Shown here piece after piece: positions 25,413-32,735 of a DNA stretch of 34,576 nt (its first letter is position 1; each line of letters starts with the position of its first letter). The notes under the pieces are model-generated. The model was not told the DNA's origin, ran no database searches, and saw only the letters and a list, made by a program, of their open reading frames with translations. The stretch is from CAZAGD01 sp049699975 (GTDB lineage: Bacteria; Desulfobacterota; SM23-61), in NCBI GenBank assembly GCA_049699975.1, contig JBNAWB010000011.1, positions 1-34,576 on the forward strand, read 5' to 3'. A program made the translations under genes and the position numbers.

Positions 25413-26459
25413 TTGACCCAATTTTTCGGCTACTCTATTCCTCTTCCCCCCTGGTTGACCTTGCCTGTTTTTCTGGCGGGATGGATTTTTCTAAGCTACT
25501 ACTTCTCTCGCCTCTTTGATAAGTATGTACATCTATGGACTTCCCAAACCACTACCCGTCTCGATAAATTGTTGGTAGAAGCTCTCCATGGTCCCTTATT
25601 TATTCTTCTTCTATTAATTGGCGCCCATATTACCCTGGGAGCAGTAGAATTAACAGCCAAAATGGCCCGTTTCGCTTCCTTAGGTGTTTCTTTAGCCACG
25701 GCTTTCATTCTCATTTTTGCTGCCGTTAAATTCTACAACGGCTTGCTTAAAGAATATGGCCAACGTTATGGGCCCATAAAGCCTTCCTTGGGGATCTTAA
25801 ACTTGCTGGGCAAAGCCCTGATTATCCTGATTGGACTTTTGATCACCATGGAGAGCCTGAATATTTCGATTACCCCCCTCCTGACTACTTTAGGAATTGG
25901 GGGACTGGCTGTGGCTTTAGCCTTCCGGGATACCTTGAGCAATTTTTTTGCTGGGCTGTATATTTTAGCGGATCAGCCTATTCGCGTGGGAGATTATATT
26001 AAATTAGAGGGGGGACCGGAAGGTTATGTGGAAAGTGTGGGCTGGCGGTCCACTCGCATTCGTACTTTACCCAACAATATTGTAGTGATTCCCAACTCTA
26101 AATTGTCTGAATCTATCATTACTAATTATTTTCTTCCTGAGCGGCGGATGTCTCTGCTCCTCCCCATAAGTGTTAGTTATGAGAGTGATGCGCGGCGGGT
26201 GGAAGCAATCCTCATTGAAGAGGCCCAGAAAGCAGCTGCGGAGATTGAAGGACTCCTGGCTGAACCAGCTCCCTTCGTCCGGTTTATTCCCGGATTTGGC
26301 GACTCTTCTCTGAACTTCACCCTTATCTGTCAGGTACGAGAGTTTGTTGATCAATACTTAGTACAACATGAACTACGCCATCGAATCTTTGAACGGTTTA
26401 GAAAAGAAGGAATTGAAATCCCTTTCCCCCAACGAACAGTGCACTTACGGTATGATTAA
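25413..26459 (+). CDS. MscS family mechanosensitive ion channel
   Basis: This 348-residue inner-membrane channel opens under membrane tension to release solutes on hypo-osmotic shock. Four hydrophobic segments occupy residues 10-160. The pore-lining helix and beta domain follow in LLTTLGIGGLAVALAFRDTL, then ADQPIRVGDYIKLEG and GWRSTRIRTLPNN, which form the best-conserved MscS block. The C-terminal domain ends IPFPQRTVHLRY, as in the family. The start is TTG with TGGAGG six bases upstream; no nearby ATG is better placed. It directly follows trehalose-synthesis genes, which suits an emergency outlet for a compatible solute. Confidence 0.94.
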   Translation: MTQFFGYSIPLPPWLTLPVFLAGWIFLSYYFSRLFDKYVHLWTSQTTTRLDKLLVEALHGPLFILLLLIGAHITLGAVELTAKMARFASLGVSLATAFILIFAAVKFYNGLLKEYGQRYGPIKPSLGILNLLGKALIILIGLLITMESLNISITPLLTTLGIGGLAVALAFRDTLSNFFAGLYILADQPIRVGDYIKLEGGPEGYVESVGWRSTRIRTLPNNIVVIPNSKLSESIITNYFLPERRMSLLLPISVSYESDARRVEAILIEEAQKAAAEIEGLLAEPAPFVRFIPGFGDSSLNFTLICQVREFVDQYLVQHELRHRIFERFRKEGIEIPFPQRTVHLRYD

Positions 26460-26491
26460 TTAAATCTCCGGATGTTTTCGGCAACCGATTG

Positions 26492-26500
26492 TGCTATAAT
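26492..26500 (+). promoter_or_regulatory. Extended -10 promoter for the response regulator and glgC
   Basis: TGCTATAAT is a perfect extended -10, 60 bases before the response regulator ATG. No strong -35 lies 16-18 bases upstream. It suggests that the response regulator and glgC can be transcribed separately from the trehalose genes. Confidence 0.6.
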
Positions 26501-26559
26501 TTTGGCGGATTCAGCAAGCCCATTAAGCAACTTTTCCTATATGCAAAAAGGAGCCCGCC

Positions 26560-26934
26560 ATGGAAAAAATATTATGTGTAGATGACGATCTCAGCCTTTT
26601 GCGTCTCTATCAAGAAGAGTTAACTGAAGAAGGCTATAAAGTCGTCCTGGCCCGAGATGGGAAAGAAGCGATGGCCAAATTTGAAAAAGAAAATCCTGAT
26701 TTAGTAATCATGGATATCCGCATGCCGGTAATGGACGGCATTGAAACGCTCACCGCCATGTTAGGGAAAAATCGGCAAATTCCGGTGATCTTGAATACTG
26801 CGTATCCCCAATACCGAGAAAATTTTATGACCTGGGGAGCTGAGGCTTACATTATTAAGTCTTCCGACTTGACTGAATTAAAGCAAACGATTAGAAAAGT
26901 ATTGGATAAACGAAAGAAGTCCAAGAAATCTTGA
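26560..26934 (+). CDS. Single-domain response regulator (CheY-like receiver)
   Basis: This 124-residue protein is a stand-alone receiver domain. The acidic pocket is Asp8-Asp10 (CVDDD), the phospho-acceptor Asp52 in VIMDIRMPVMDG, the switch residue Thr80 in ILNTAYPQY and the conserved Lys100 in YIIKSSD. There is no output domain, and no histidine kinase lies in the window. It must act by protein contact or relay phosphate elsewhere. AAAGGAG precedes the ATG. Its TGA stop overlaps a possible TTG start of glgC, so the two are co-transcribed. Control of glucan or trehalose metabolism by this regulator is inference only. Confidence 0.93.
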   Translation: MEKILCVDDDLSLLRLYQEELTEEGYKVVLARDGKEAMAKFEKENPDLVIMDIRMPVMDGIETLTAMLGKNRQIPVILNTAYPQYRENFMTWGAEAYIIKSSDLTELKQTIRKVLDKRKKSKKS

Positions 26935-26951
26935 GCGGCTGGAGGGAAGCC

Positions 26952-28175
26952 TTGGCCGAAAAGATTCTCAGTATGGTCTTGGCTGGGGGAAAGGGAGAAA
27001 GGTTGTACCCCCTCACTCAGGATCGGGCAAAACCTGCTGTTCCTTTTGGCGGAGTTTATCGCATAATTGATTTTACCTTAAGTAATTGTCTTAACTCCGG
27101 CATTCGCCGCATAAACCTCCTTACTCAATACAAATCTCTCTCTTTAAATCGTCATATTATGCAAGGTTGGAATATTTTCAATCCGGAATTGGATGAATTT
27201 ATAAATTTAATTCCGGCCCAGCAGCGCGTTGGTGAAGATTGGTATTTGGGTACGGCAGACGCTATTTATCAGAATATTTATGTATTGCAGATGGATCGGC
27301 CAGATTTGGTTCTTATTCTCTCCGGAGATCATATTTACAAAATGAACTACATGGAGATGATCGCCTACCACAAAAAAAATAATGCTGATCTTACCGTGGC
27401 CGTCATTGAAATGGATAAGAGCCTTTCGCGTCACTTAGGAGTTTTAGAAGTAGATGAAGATTTTCGGGTCATTGGTTTTGAAGAAAAACCAGCCGTACCA
27501 AAGACTATTCCTGGCCAGCCGGACTTGATCTTGGCCAATATGGGAGTTTACGTATTTAATACAGAAATCTTAGTGCGGCGCGTAATTGAAGATGCTAAAA
27601 ATCCAGACTCGCAACACGACTTTGGGAGAAATGTTATTCCGGCCATGATTCATCAAGACCGGGTTTATGCCTACAGTTTCCGCGACGAAAATAAAAAAGT
27701 GGCCAAATACTGGCGAGACATAGGTACCATCGAGGCCTATTACGAAGCCAGTATGGATTTAATTGCAGTTGATCCGCAATTCAATATTTATGACCAAGAG
27801 TGGCCTATCCGCACTTTCTATCCCCCTACCCCGCCAGCAAAAACTGTCTTTTACGAAGAACATCCAGGAGGCAGGATTGGCGGAGTTTATAGCTCCCTTA
27901 TCTGCCATGGCTGCATTATTAGTGGAGGTAAAGTTTTTCGTTCTATTCTGTCACCCTGGGTCCGCGTCCATAGTTATGCCGAAGTTCGCGATTCTATTCT
28001 CATGGAAGGGGTAGAAGTAGGGCGCTATGCCCGTTTAAATCGGGTTATTGTGGATAAAAGAGTCAAGATTCCTGAGGGATATCAGATTGGCTACAATTTA
28101 AAAGAAGATGCGCAGAAATTCACTGTTACCGAGTCAGGGATTGTGGTCATCCCCAAAGGAACTCTCCTGGCCTAA
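26952..28175 (+). CDS. glgC: Glucose-1-phosphate adenylyltransferase (ADP-glucose pyrophosphorylase)
   Basis: This makes ADP-glucose from glucose-1-phosphate and ATP, the committed step of glycogen synthesis and a possible feed for TreT. The N-terminal nucleotidyltransferase domain starts SMVLAGGKGERLYPLTQDRA, with AKPAVPFGG right after it. It also shows SGDHIYKMNY, the substrate-binding FEEKP and HDFGRNVIP, then YWRDIGTIEAYYEA. The C-terminal part is a left-handed beta-helix (GGVYSSLICHGCIISGGKV). A TTG at 26931 opens the same frame, but the TTG at 26952 is placed right after GGAGGGAAGCC, so I chose it; this gives 407 residues. It follows the response regulator without a gap. No glycogen synthase is present nearby. 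Confidence 0.95.
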   Translation: MAEKILSMVLAGGKGERLYPLTQDRAKPAVPFGGVYRIIDFTLSNCLNSGIRRINLLTQYKSLSLNRHIMQGWNIFNPELDEFINLIPAQQRVGEDWYLGTADAIYQNIYVLQMDRPDLVLILSGDHIYKMNYMEMIAYHKKNNADLTVAVIEMDKSLSRHLGVLEVDEDFRVIGFEEKPAVPKTIPGQPDLILANMGVYVFNTEILVRRVIEDAKNPDSQHDFGRNVIPAMIHQDRVYAYSFRDENKKVAKYWRDIGTIEAYYEASMDLIAVDPQFNIYDQEWPIRTFYPPTPPAKTVFYEEHPGGRIGGVYSSLICHGCIISGGKVFRSILSPWVRVHSYAEVRDSILMEGVEVGRYARLNRVIVDKRVKIPEGYQIGYNLKEDAQKFTVTESGIVVIPKGTLLA

Positions 28176-28212
28176 TTATTAATCTTTTCTTTTATACCCT
28201 TTCAATAGAAAA

Positions 28213-29073
28213 TTAATCCTTCTTTCCTGGATCTTCTCCGGAGGGTTTTTTCTTTGTTTCAGAGGGTAAGACTAAATGAACTACCTGACCAGATTCTCCC
28301 AGCCGACCTTGACGGATACCGTTAAAAGTTAACTCCACTCCTCCGGCGTTACCAATCGTAATTTTGAATTGTCTTCTGGCCGTCCAGGTGGCTATTTCCT
28401 TGGGCTGTAATAAAGCTTCTATTTCTTTCTCCTCATCTGCTTTAAGGCGCAACCAAGTCTTTTCTATGGCCTTTATTTTCAGGACATGACGCCTTTCTTT
28501 CTTCTCCTCACCTATTAAAGGGGGTGGTTTTTCAGGGGTAACAGTTAAAGGAGACCCAGGAGGTTCTATCTTTTTTTCTTCGGGCGGAGTGATCTGGGGT
28601 TGAGGAGGCTCTTCTGTTGGACTGGGAACTTTAACTTTAATTTCCGGAGTAACTTGGGTTGCCGGCGGGGGAGGGGAGGGAAGACTGGGAGGAGAAGGGG
28701 GGGTGTTGGATAAAGAATAAAAGAAAATTATCCCTAAAAAAATCAATAAAATGGGGAGAAGGATTTTGGCTACTCGAGGAATTTTCTTTTCCTCCACGGC
28801 TCTTTTTATGGGCAAAGATGAATCCTCGCCTTTGATTTGCCTGGCATACATTTCTAAAATCTTTTGGGCATCTAAACCCACATGATGAGCGTAAGCGCGC
28901 AAAAAGCCGCGCACGAATACGGGGGGCGGCAAAAGGTGCCATTCATCCCTTTCCAGGGCTTCCAAATTTTTCAAGGTTATTTTAGTGGCTCGGGCAATAG
29001 CTTCTAAAGAGATATTCTTTCTTTCTCTTTCGGTGCGCAGGTAGGTCCCCAGGGTCATATTTTCTTCCATCAT
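28213..29073 (-). CDS. RodZ-like helix-turn-helix membrane protein
   Basis: This 286-residue single-pass protein has the RodZ layout. A cytoplasmic HTH_25 domain (residues 8-75; LGTYLRTERERKNISLEAIA, then PPVFVRGFLRAYA) is followed by a basic stretch and one membrane helix (101-121). After a long Pro-rich linker (124-192) comes a DUF4115-type beta domain (196-272; WLRLKADEEKEIEALLQPKE). RodZ anchors MreB filaments and helps set cell shape. The gene starts inside the stop codon of the upstream thiolase-like gene (ATGA overlap), so it depends on that gene's promoter. The ATGs at codons 1, 2 and 6 are all possible starts. It converges with glgC across 37 bases. Confidence 0.9.
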   Translation of the reverse strand: MMEENMTLGTYLRTERERKNISLEAIARATKITLKNLEALERDEWHLLPPPVFVRGFLRAYAHHVGLDAQKILEMYARQIKGEDSSLPIKRAVEEKKIPRVAKILLPILLIFLGIIFFYSLSNTPPSPPSLPSPPPPATQVTPEIKVKVPSPTEEPPQPQITPPEEKKIEPPGSPLTVTPEKPPPLIGEEKKERRHVLKIKAIEKTWLRLKADEEKEIEALLQPKEIATWTARRQFKITIGNAGGVELTFNGIRQGRLGESGQVVHLVLPSETKKKPSGEDPGKKD

Positions 29074-30596
29074 GAATCTTTTCCTTTATTTTTACTCGAC
29101 CCTAACTTTTGTTCCAACCATTTTAAACTTTTCTTAATATCCAAAGAAGGTGAAGCTAAGCGCCAATAATAAAAGTCGCCTACTTTTTCCACTTCTACTT
29201 TTTGGCCGATCTTTAAATCTTTTTCTTGACTGCGCGCTATAATTCTCTCCCCGTTTTTAAAACGCACAAATCCCAAAGTAAGTGGAGCAGGAACTCCTTC
29301 CGGAGTAGTGTACAGAATAGTGAAGGTTTCTAAAGTTCCCTCTTTTTCGTCCGTGGCAAAAGAAGTTAACTGCCCCCGTGTAGATTTATGCTCCGCCAAA
29401 GGCCGAGCTTGAAAAGATGCTTTCCAATAGACTGGAGTAGCGCGGTAAAAATCGGTACGTTCTAAGATGGTAACTAAATTATTATTCGCTAAACCACCAA
29501 TATTTTGGGTTAAACCCACCCGCGCCCCCGCAACTTGGCGCGCTGGTTCTACTGCTCCTTTCAACTGCCAATATACTTCGGCAATCTGGGCCAGTCCCGA
29601 AGCACCTACAGGGTGACCCCGCGCTTTTAAGCCTCCCGAGGGATTAATGGGCAATTTCCCTTTAAGAGTAGTTATTCCTTCTTCCACGGCCCGCCATGCT
29701 TGTTTGGGTGGAAAAAATCCTAAATCTTCTAAACCAATAATTTCAAAAGAAGTGAAGGCATCGTGAATTTCCGCTAAAGAAATATCTTTAGGCTCTATCT
29801 TGGCCATCTGGTAGGCTTGCTGAGCAGCCAATTGGGTGGAACGAAAAGAAGTGAGCGAGTCTCGGTGGCGCACGGCCATTGTATCTGTAGCATGGCCTAA
29901 GCCGGATACGCGGATTAATTTCTTGTCCGCCGTTAAAACTACCGCTACGGCCCCATCTGTAATGGGTGCACAGTCATAAGTGCGTAAAGGGAAAGCAACC
30001 CATTTCGAGTTAAAATAATCTGTTTCGGAAATTATTTTGCGGAATTGGGCATTGGGGTTTAGGGAGCCATTGTAGTGATTTTTTATAGCCACTTTACTCA
30101 AAATTGACTGCATCTTCTCGGGAGAAAGTTTAGCTTCGTACTGATATCTTTGAGTAATCATTGCTGCTAAGGCTGGCATGGTTGCTCCATATTTTCTTTC
30201 TTGCGGATCAATTACTTCAGCTAAGATCTTGGTCGTCCGCGCTGTCGGCAGATGAGTCATCTTCTCGCCGGCAATTACTAAAACATTCCTATGGTACCCA
30301 GAAGCAATAGAATAGAAAGCTGTTTCAAATACGGCCGAGCCAGTGGAAGAAGCGGTTTCAATCCTGGAAGAAGGGATACCAGCCAATCCCAAACGATCTG
30401 CAATCATAGCAGCTATATTACTATCTCCCGTAAACTCTTCGGCATTCATCACCCCAATGAAGATGTAATCAATTGCTGGTACTTGGGCTTCTAATATGGC
30501 CTTAGAAGCGGCTTCCGTCATTAGTTCGGGTAAAGAGAGCTGGCTCTTGCCAAATTTGGTCATGCCCGCGCCTGCGATGTAAACTTCTCCCGCCAT
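29070..30596 (-). CDS. Thiolase-like protein fused to a DUF35-type OB domain, nucleophile Cys replaced by Ser
   Basis: Residues 1-380 are a thiolase fold of the SCP2/archaeal type (EVYIAGAGMTKFGKS). Conserved catalytic histidines are His278 in EIHDAFTSFE and His328 in GGLKARGHPVGASG. Residues about 385-490 form a DUF35-like OB fold (FTILYTTPEGVPAPLTLGFV) without the usual Cys-rich zinc ribbon. The position of the acyl-accepting cysteine (normally A-C-x-S-G) reads A-S-S-T-G, with Ser83; the DNA confirms TCT-TCC. Ordinary thiolysis through a Cys thioester is therefore doubtful. Thiolase-like/DUF35 aldolases such as Ltp2-ChsH2 work without that cysteine and are one alternative. It is preceded by a near-consensus promoter and a GGGAG ribosome site and is coupled to rodZ downstream. 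Confidence 0.85.
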   Translation of the reverse strand: MAGEVYIAGAGMTKFGKSQLSLPELMTEAASKAILEAQVPAIDYIFIGVMNAEEFTGDSNIAAMIADRLGLAGIPSSRIETASSTGSAVFETAFYSIASGYHRNVLVIAGEKMTHLPTARTTKILAEVIDPQERKYGATMPALAAMITQRYQYEAKLSPEKMQSILSKVAIKNHYNGSLNPNAQFRKIISETDYFNSKWVAFPLRTYDCAPITDGAVAVVLTADKKLIRVSGLGHATDTMAVRHRDSLTSFRSTQLAAQQAYQMAKIEPKDISLAEIHDAFTSFEIIGLEDLGFFPPKQAWRAVEEGITTLKGKLPINPSGGLKARGHPVGASGLAQIAEVYWQLKGAVEPARQVAGARVGLTQNIGGLANNNLVTILERTDFYRATPVYWKASFQARPLAEHKSTRGQLTSFATDEKEGTLETFTILYTTPEGVPAPLTLGFVRFKNGERIIARSQEKDLKIGQKVEVEKVGDFYYWRLASPSLDIKKSLKWLEQKLGSSKNKGKDS

Positions 30597-30622
30597 ATTT
30601 CTCCCTGCTTAAATTTAATTTG

Positions 30623-30651
30623 ATTATACAGAATCACTTATTATTTGTCGA
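30623..30651 (-). promoter_or_regulatory. Promoter of the thiolase-like/rodZ operon
   Basis: On the minus strand, TCGACA (30646-30651) is followed after 17 bases by a perfect TATAAT (30623-30628), 27 bases before the start codon at 30596. It is one of the best sigma70-type promoters in the window. Confidence 0.75.
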
Positions 30652-30707
30652 GGGCAAGAGCATCTGACCGTCAATCAGTTTTTTAGCAAATAACTTGATA
30701 TGGCTCA

Positions 30708-30729
30708 GGCCTGCCTCCGGCCTGCCTCA
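30708..30729. repeat. GC-rich GGCCTGCCTCCGGCCTGCCTC repeat
   Basis: Two tandem GGCCTGCCTC units lie in an otherwise AT-rich gap. The same GGCCTGCCTCCGGCC string ends the window (34562-34576), and a close inverted form lies at 34368-34396, so this is a dispersed repeat family. Confidence 0.65.
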
Positions 30730-30900
30730 GCTAAATAAACCTAAAAATAGCTCTGCACCTTTGCCGAAAAAATTAATTTTCCTTGCCTGTACCTAAGAGT
30801 TAACCAGCGCCTCATTTTAATGAGTCCCACTCGCTTCTGCCAGAGCTGAGCCAGCCAATGATTTATCAATTCCAGCTCAGGTTAAAAATTAAAAATGATC

Positions 30901-30925
30901 ACGGTCAGCATGAGAATCTGACCGT
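30901..30925. repeat. Inverted repeat ACGGTCAG-N9-CTGACCGT
   Basis: Perfect 8-bp arms enclose a 9-base loop. The right half with its flank (ATCTGACCGTC) occurs again at 30662-30672, about 250 bases to the left. It could be a regulator site or a remnant of a small repeat element; nothing else is seen in this part of the 633-base gap. Confidence 0.5.
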
Positions 30926-31038
30926 CTAAGAGCTTTCATTTTCACTGCCTTAATTTATGTAATGCCTCATTGAAAAATGGATGATTTCTTAGTGAGCATA
31001 TTCCCTCCATTTAGAGGCCGAATCGCCATCCTCTTTTC

Positions 31039-31141
31039 GTCATGGCGAGCGCAACGTGGGTCGCCTCGACCTACGCTCCCTCGCGATGACCTTACGAGCC
31101 AACCTCGCTGGATTAATAAATCCAGTCTGCAGGGAGAGGTT
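31039..31141. repeat. Dispersed hairpin element (GTCATGGCGAG type) plus second hairpin
   Basis: GTCATGGCGAGCG (from 31039) pairs with the segment ending CTCGCGATGAC at 31090, giving a long, slightly imperfect stem with GGGTCG/CGACC near the loop. Such GTCATNGCGAG hairpins are widespread dispersed repeats in bacteria. A second hairpin follows: CTGGATT-AATA-AATCCAG (31108-31125) inside AACCTC/GAGGTT arms (31101-31141). A reading frame across this stretch is not credible. Confidence 0.65.
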
Positions 31142-31162
31142 ACTAATTTATACTTGCTGAAG

Positions 31163-31191
31163 TTGCCACATCAAAAGAAACATGATAGATT
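31163..31191 (+). promoter_or_regulatory. Candidate promoter of the acyl-CoA synthetase alpha-type gene
   Basis: TTGCCA (31163-31168), a 17-base spacer, then TAGATT (31186-31191), about 40 bases before the start codon. AGGAG lies some ten bases before the ATG. Confidence 0.45.
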
Positions 31192-31229
31192 TTTTAATAA
31201 ATAGCTTACCTATCAGGAGTTAACAGATT

Positions 31230-32735
31230 ATGGATAAAATTGAATTTCTCCAACCTATTTTTCAACCTCGATCTATCGCCATTATAGGTGCTTCCTCTCA
31301 AGTAGAAAAATGGGGGTATCGGATGGTCTCTCGTCCCGCCCAAACTGGTTATCGGGGAGACATTTACCCTGTTAACCCGAATAGCAAAGAGATCGCTGGG
31401 CTTAAGACATATCCCGCAATTGCCGACCTTCCTTTCGGTATTGATTTAGCCGTGATCACTCTGCCTGCGGCCATGGTCCCTAATGCTCTGCGGGAGTGTT
31501 TGGCCCGGGGGATGCGCGGAGCAATAGTAATCTCTGCTGGTTTTGCGGAAGCTGGGGCGGAAGGGGAAAAATTGCAAGCGGAAATTGAGCAGATTGCCCG
31601 CCAAGCCCGTATTCCTTTAGTGGGACCTAACTGTATGGGCATCTGGAGCGCACCGGTCAGCTTAAATTTAGCCTTTGATGAGGCCCCTCTCCGCGGCTCC
31701 ATCTCTTTCATCTCCCAAAGCGGCACTTTGGGTAATTATCTTATGCTTTTGGCCCGAGCTAAGGGTTATAGCTTCCGGGCTTTCGTCTCCAGTGGAAATC
31801 AAGCTGTTTTGGAAGCTACTGACTTTCTTGAATATTTCGGCGAGGATGAAGGGACTAAAGCCATTATCCTTTACTTAGAAGGCCTCCAAGATGTTTCCAG
31901 ATTTGCTAAGGTGGTTAGAAATATTGTCCCTAAAAAACCAATTTTAATTTATAAAGCTGGCCGGTTCGAGGTGGGCGCAAGAGCAGCTCTTTCCCACACC
32001 GCTTCTATGGCCGGAAATGACTTCATCTTCGATTCTTTTTGCAAGCAAGTCGGGTTGATGCGCTGCTATGACCCTTTGCATACTTTCGATATGGCTGTAG
32101 CTCTTACTACCCAGCCCTTGCCCAAGGGCAAACGGGTGGCCATTATCTCTGGCGGTGGGGGTTATTGTGTAACCATGGCTGAAGCGGCTTGCGCCTGGGG
32201 GCTAGAAGTTCCTCCTCTTGATTATGCCACGGCCCAGAAGATTAAAGAAATTCTCCATCCTTTTGCTCCTTTCCCTGTAAACCCCGTAGATGCTGCTTCG
32301 GATGTGCGTCCTATGACTTACGCCCGGGTGTTGGATATGCTCATGAGTTTGGATTATATCGATGGTGTTTTTATGATGATTCCTTTTATGTTTGAGTTTC
32401 AGTTACGTTCGGCCGCGGCCATTCGGGAATTAGTCGATGCTACAGAGATTATTTGCGGACTGCCTACTAAATATGGCAAACCTCTCTTAGGTAATATGAT
32501 CCCACGCGTCAGTGTTGGTCCAGCTCTCGACCTTTTTCAAAAGGCCGGCATACCTTTCTTTGCCACGCAGGATGAGTCGGCACGGGCCATGTCGGGATTG
32601 GTGCGCTACGCGCAGATCATCTCCCCTGCCAGACAGGTTCTCTCTTTTGCAGAAAAGCGGAGATCCCCTCGCGTAGATCAGCCAATTGCATATGTAAACC
32701 GAGCTGACCTTGTAAATATTCCAGAGCGGGACTGA
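31230..32735 (+). CDS. ADP-forming acyl-CoA synthetase, alpha-subunit-type protein
   Basis: Alpha subunits of NDP-forming acyl-CoA synthetases carry the CoA-binding part and a phospho-histidine. Residues 10-140 are the CoA-binding Rossmann domain (PRSIAIIGASS, and VGPNCMGIWS at 131-140). Residues 155-290 are the first ligase domain with the likely phospho-His256 in ALSHTASMAGND. Residues 300-455 are the second (VAIISGGGGYCVTMAEAA, FPVNPVDAASDVRP). The ATP-grasp beta subunit is neither fused nor adjacent, so ATP formation needs a partner elsewhere. The last 39 residues (463-501) are encoded on the antisense of the crotonase gene and look unlike the family, so the original stop may have been lost. 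Confidence 0.9.
   Translation: MDKIEFLQPIFQPRSIAIIGASSQVEKWGYRMVSRPAQTGYRGDIYPVNPNSKEIAGLKTYPAIADLPFGIDLAVITLPAAMVPNALRECLARGMRGAIVISAGFAEAGAEGEKLQAEIEQIARQARIPLVGPNCMGIWSAPVSLNLAFDEAPLRGSISFISQSGTLGNYLMLLARAKGYSFRAFVSSGNQAVLEATDFLEYFGEDEGTKAIILYLEGLQDVSRFAKVVRNIVPKKPILIYKAGRFEVGARAALSHTASMAGNDFIFDSFCKQVGLMRCYDPLHTFDMAVALTTQPLPKGKRVAIISGGGGYCVTMAEAACAWGLEVPPLDYATAQKIKEILHPFAPFPVNPVDAASDVRPMTYARVLDMLMSLDYIDGVFMMIPFMFEFQLRSAAAIRELVDATEIICGLPTKYGKPLLGNMIPRVSVGPALDLFQKAGIPFFATQDESARAMSGLVRYAQIISPARQVLSFAEKRRSPRVDQPIAYVNRADLVNIPERD

Noticed and set aside
28176..28260. Terminator after glgC
   Set aside because: CTCCGGAG followed by GGGTTTTTT is suggestive, but the palindrome has no loop and lies inside the rodZ coding end.
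30662..30926. CRISPR-like repetition of ATCTGACCGTC
   Set aside because: Only two direct copies plus one inverted half, with irregular spacing; no array.
30977..31204. 75-codon frame in the intergenic gap
   Set aside because: It covers two hairpin repeats and has no ribosome site or recognisable domain.
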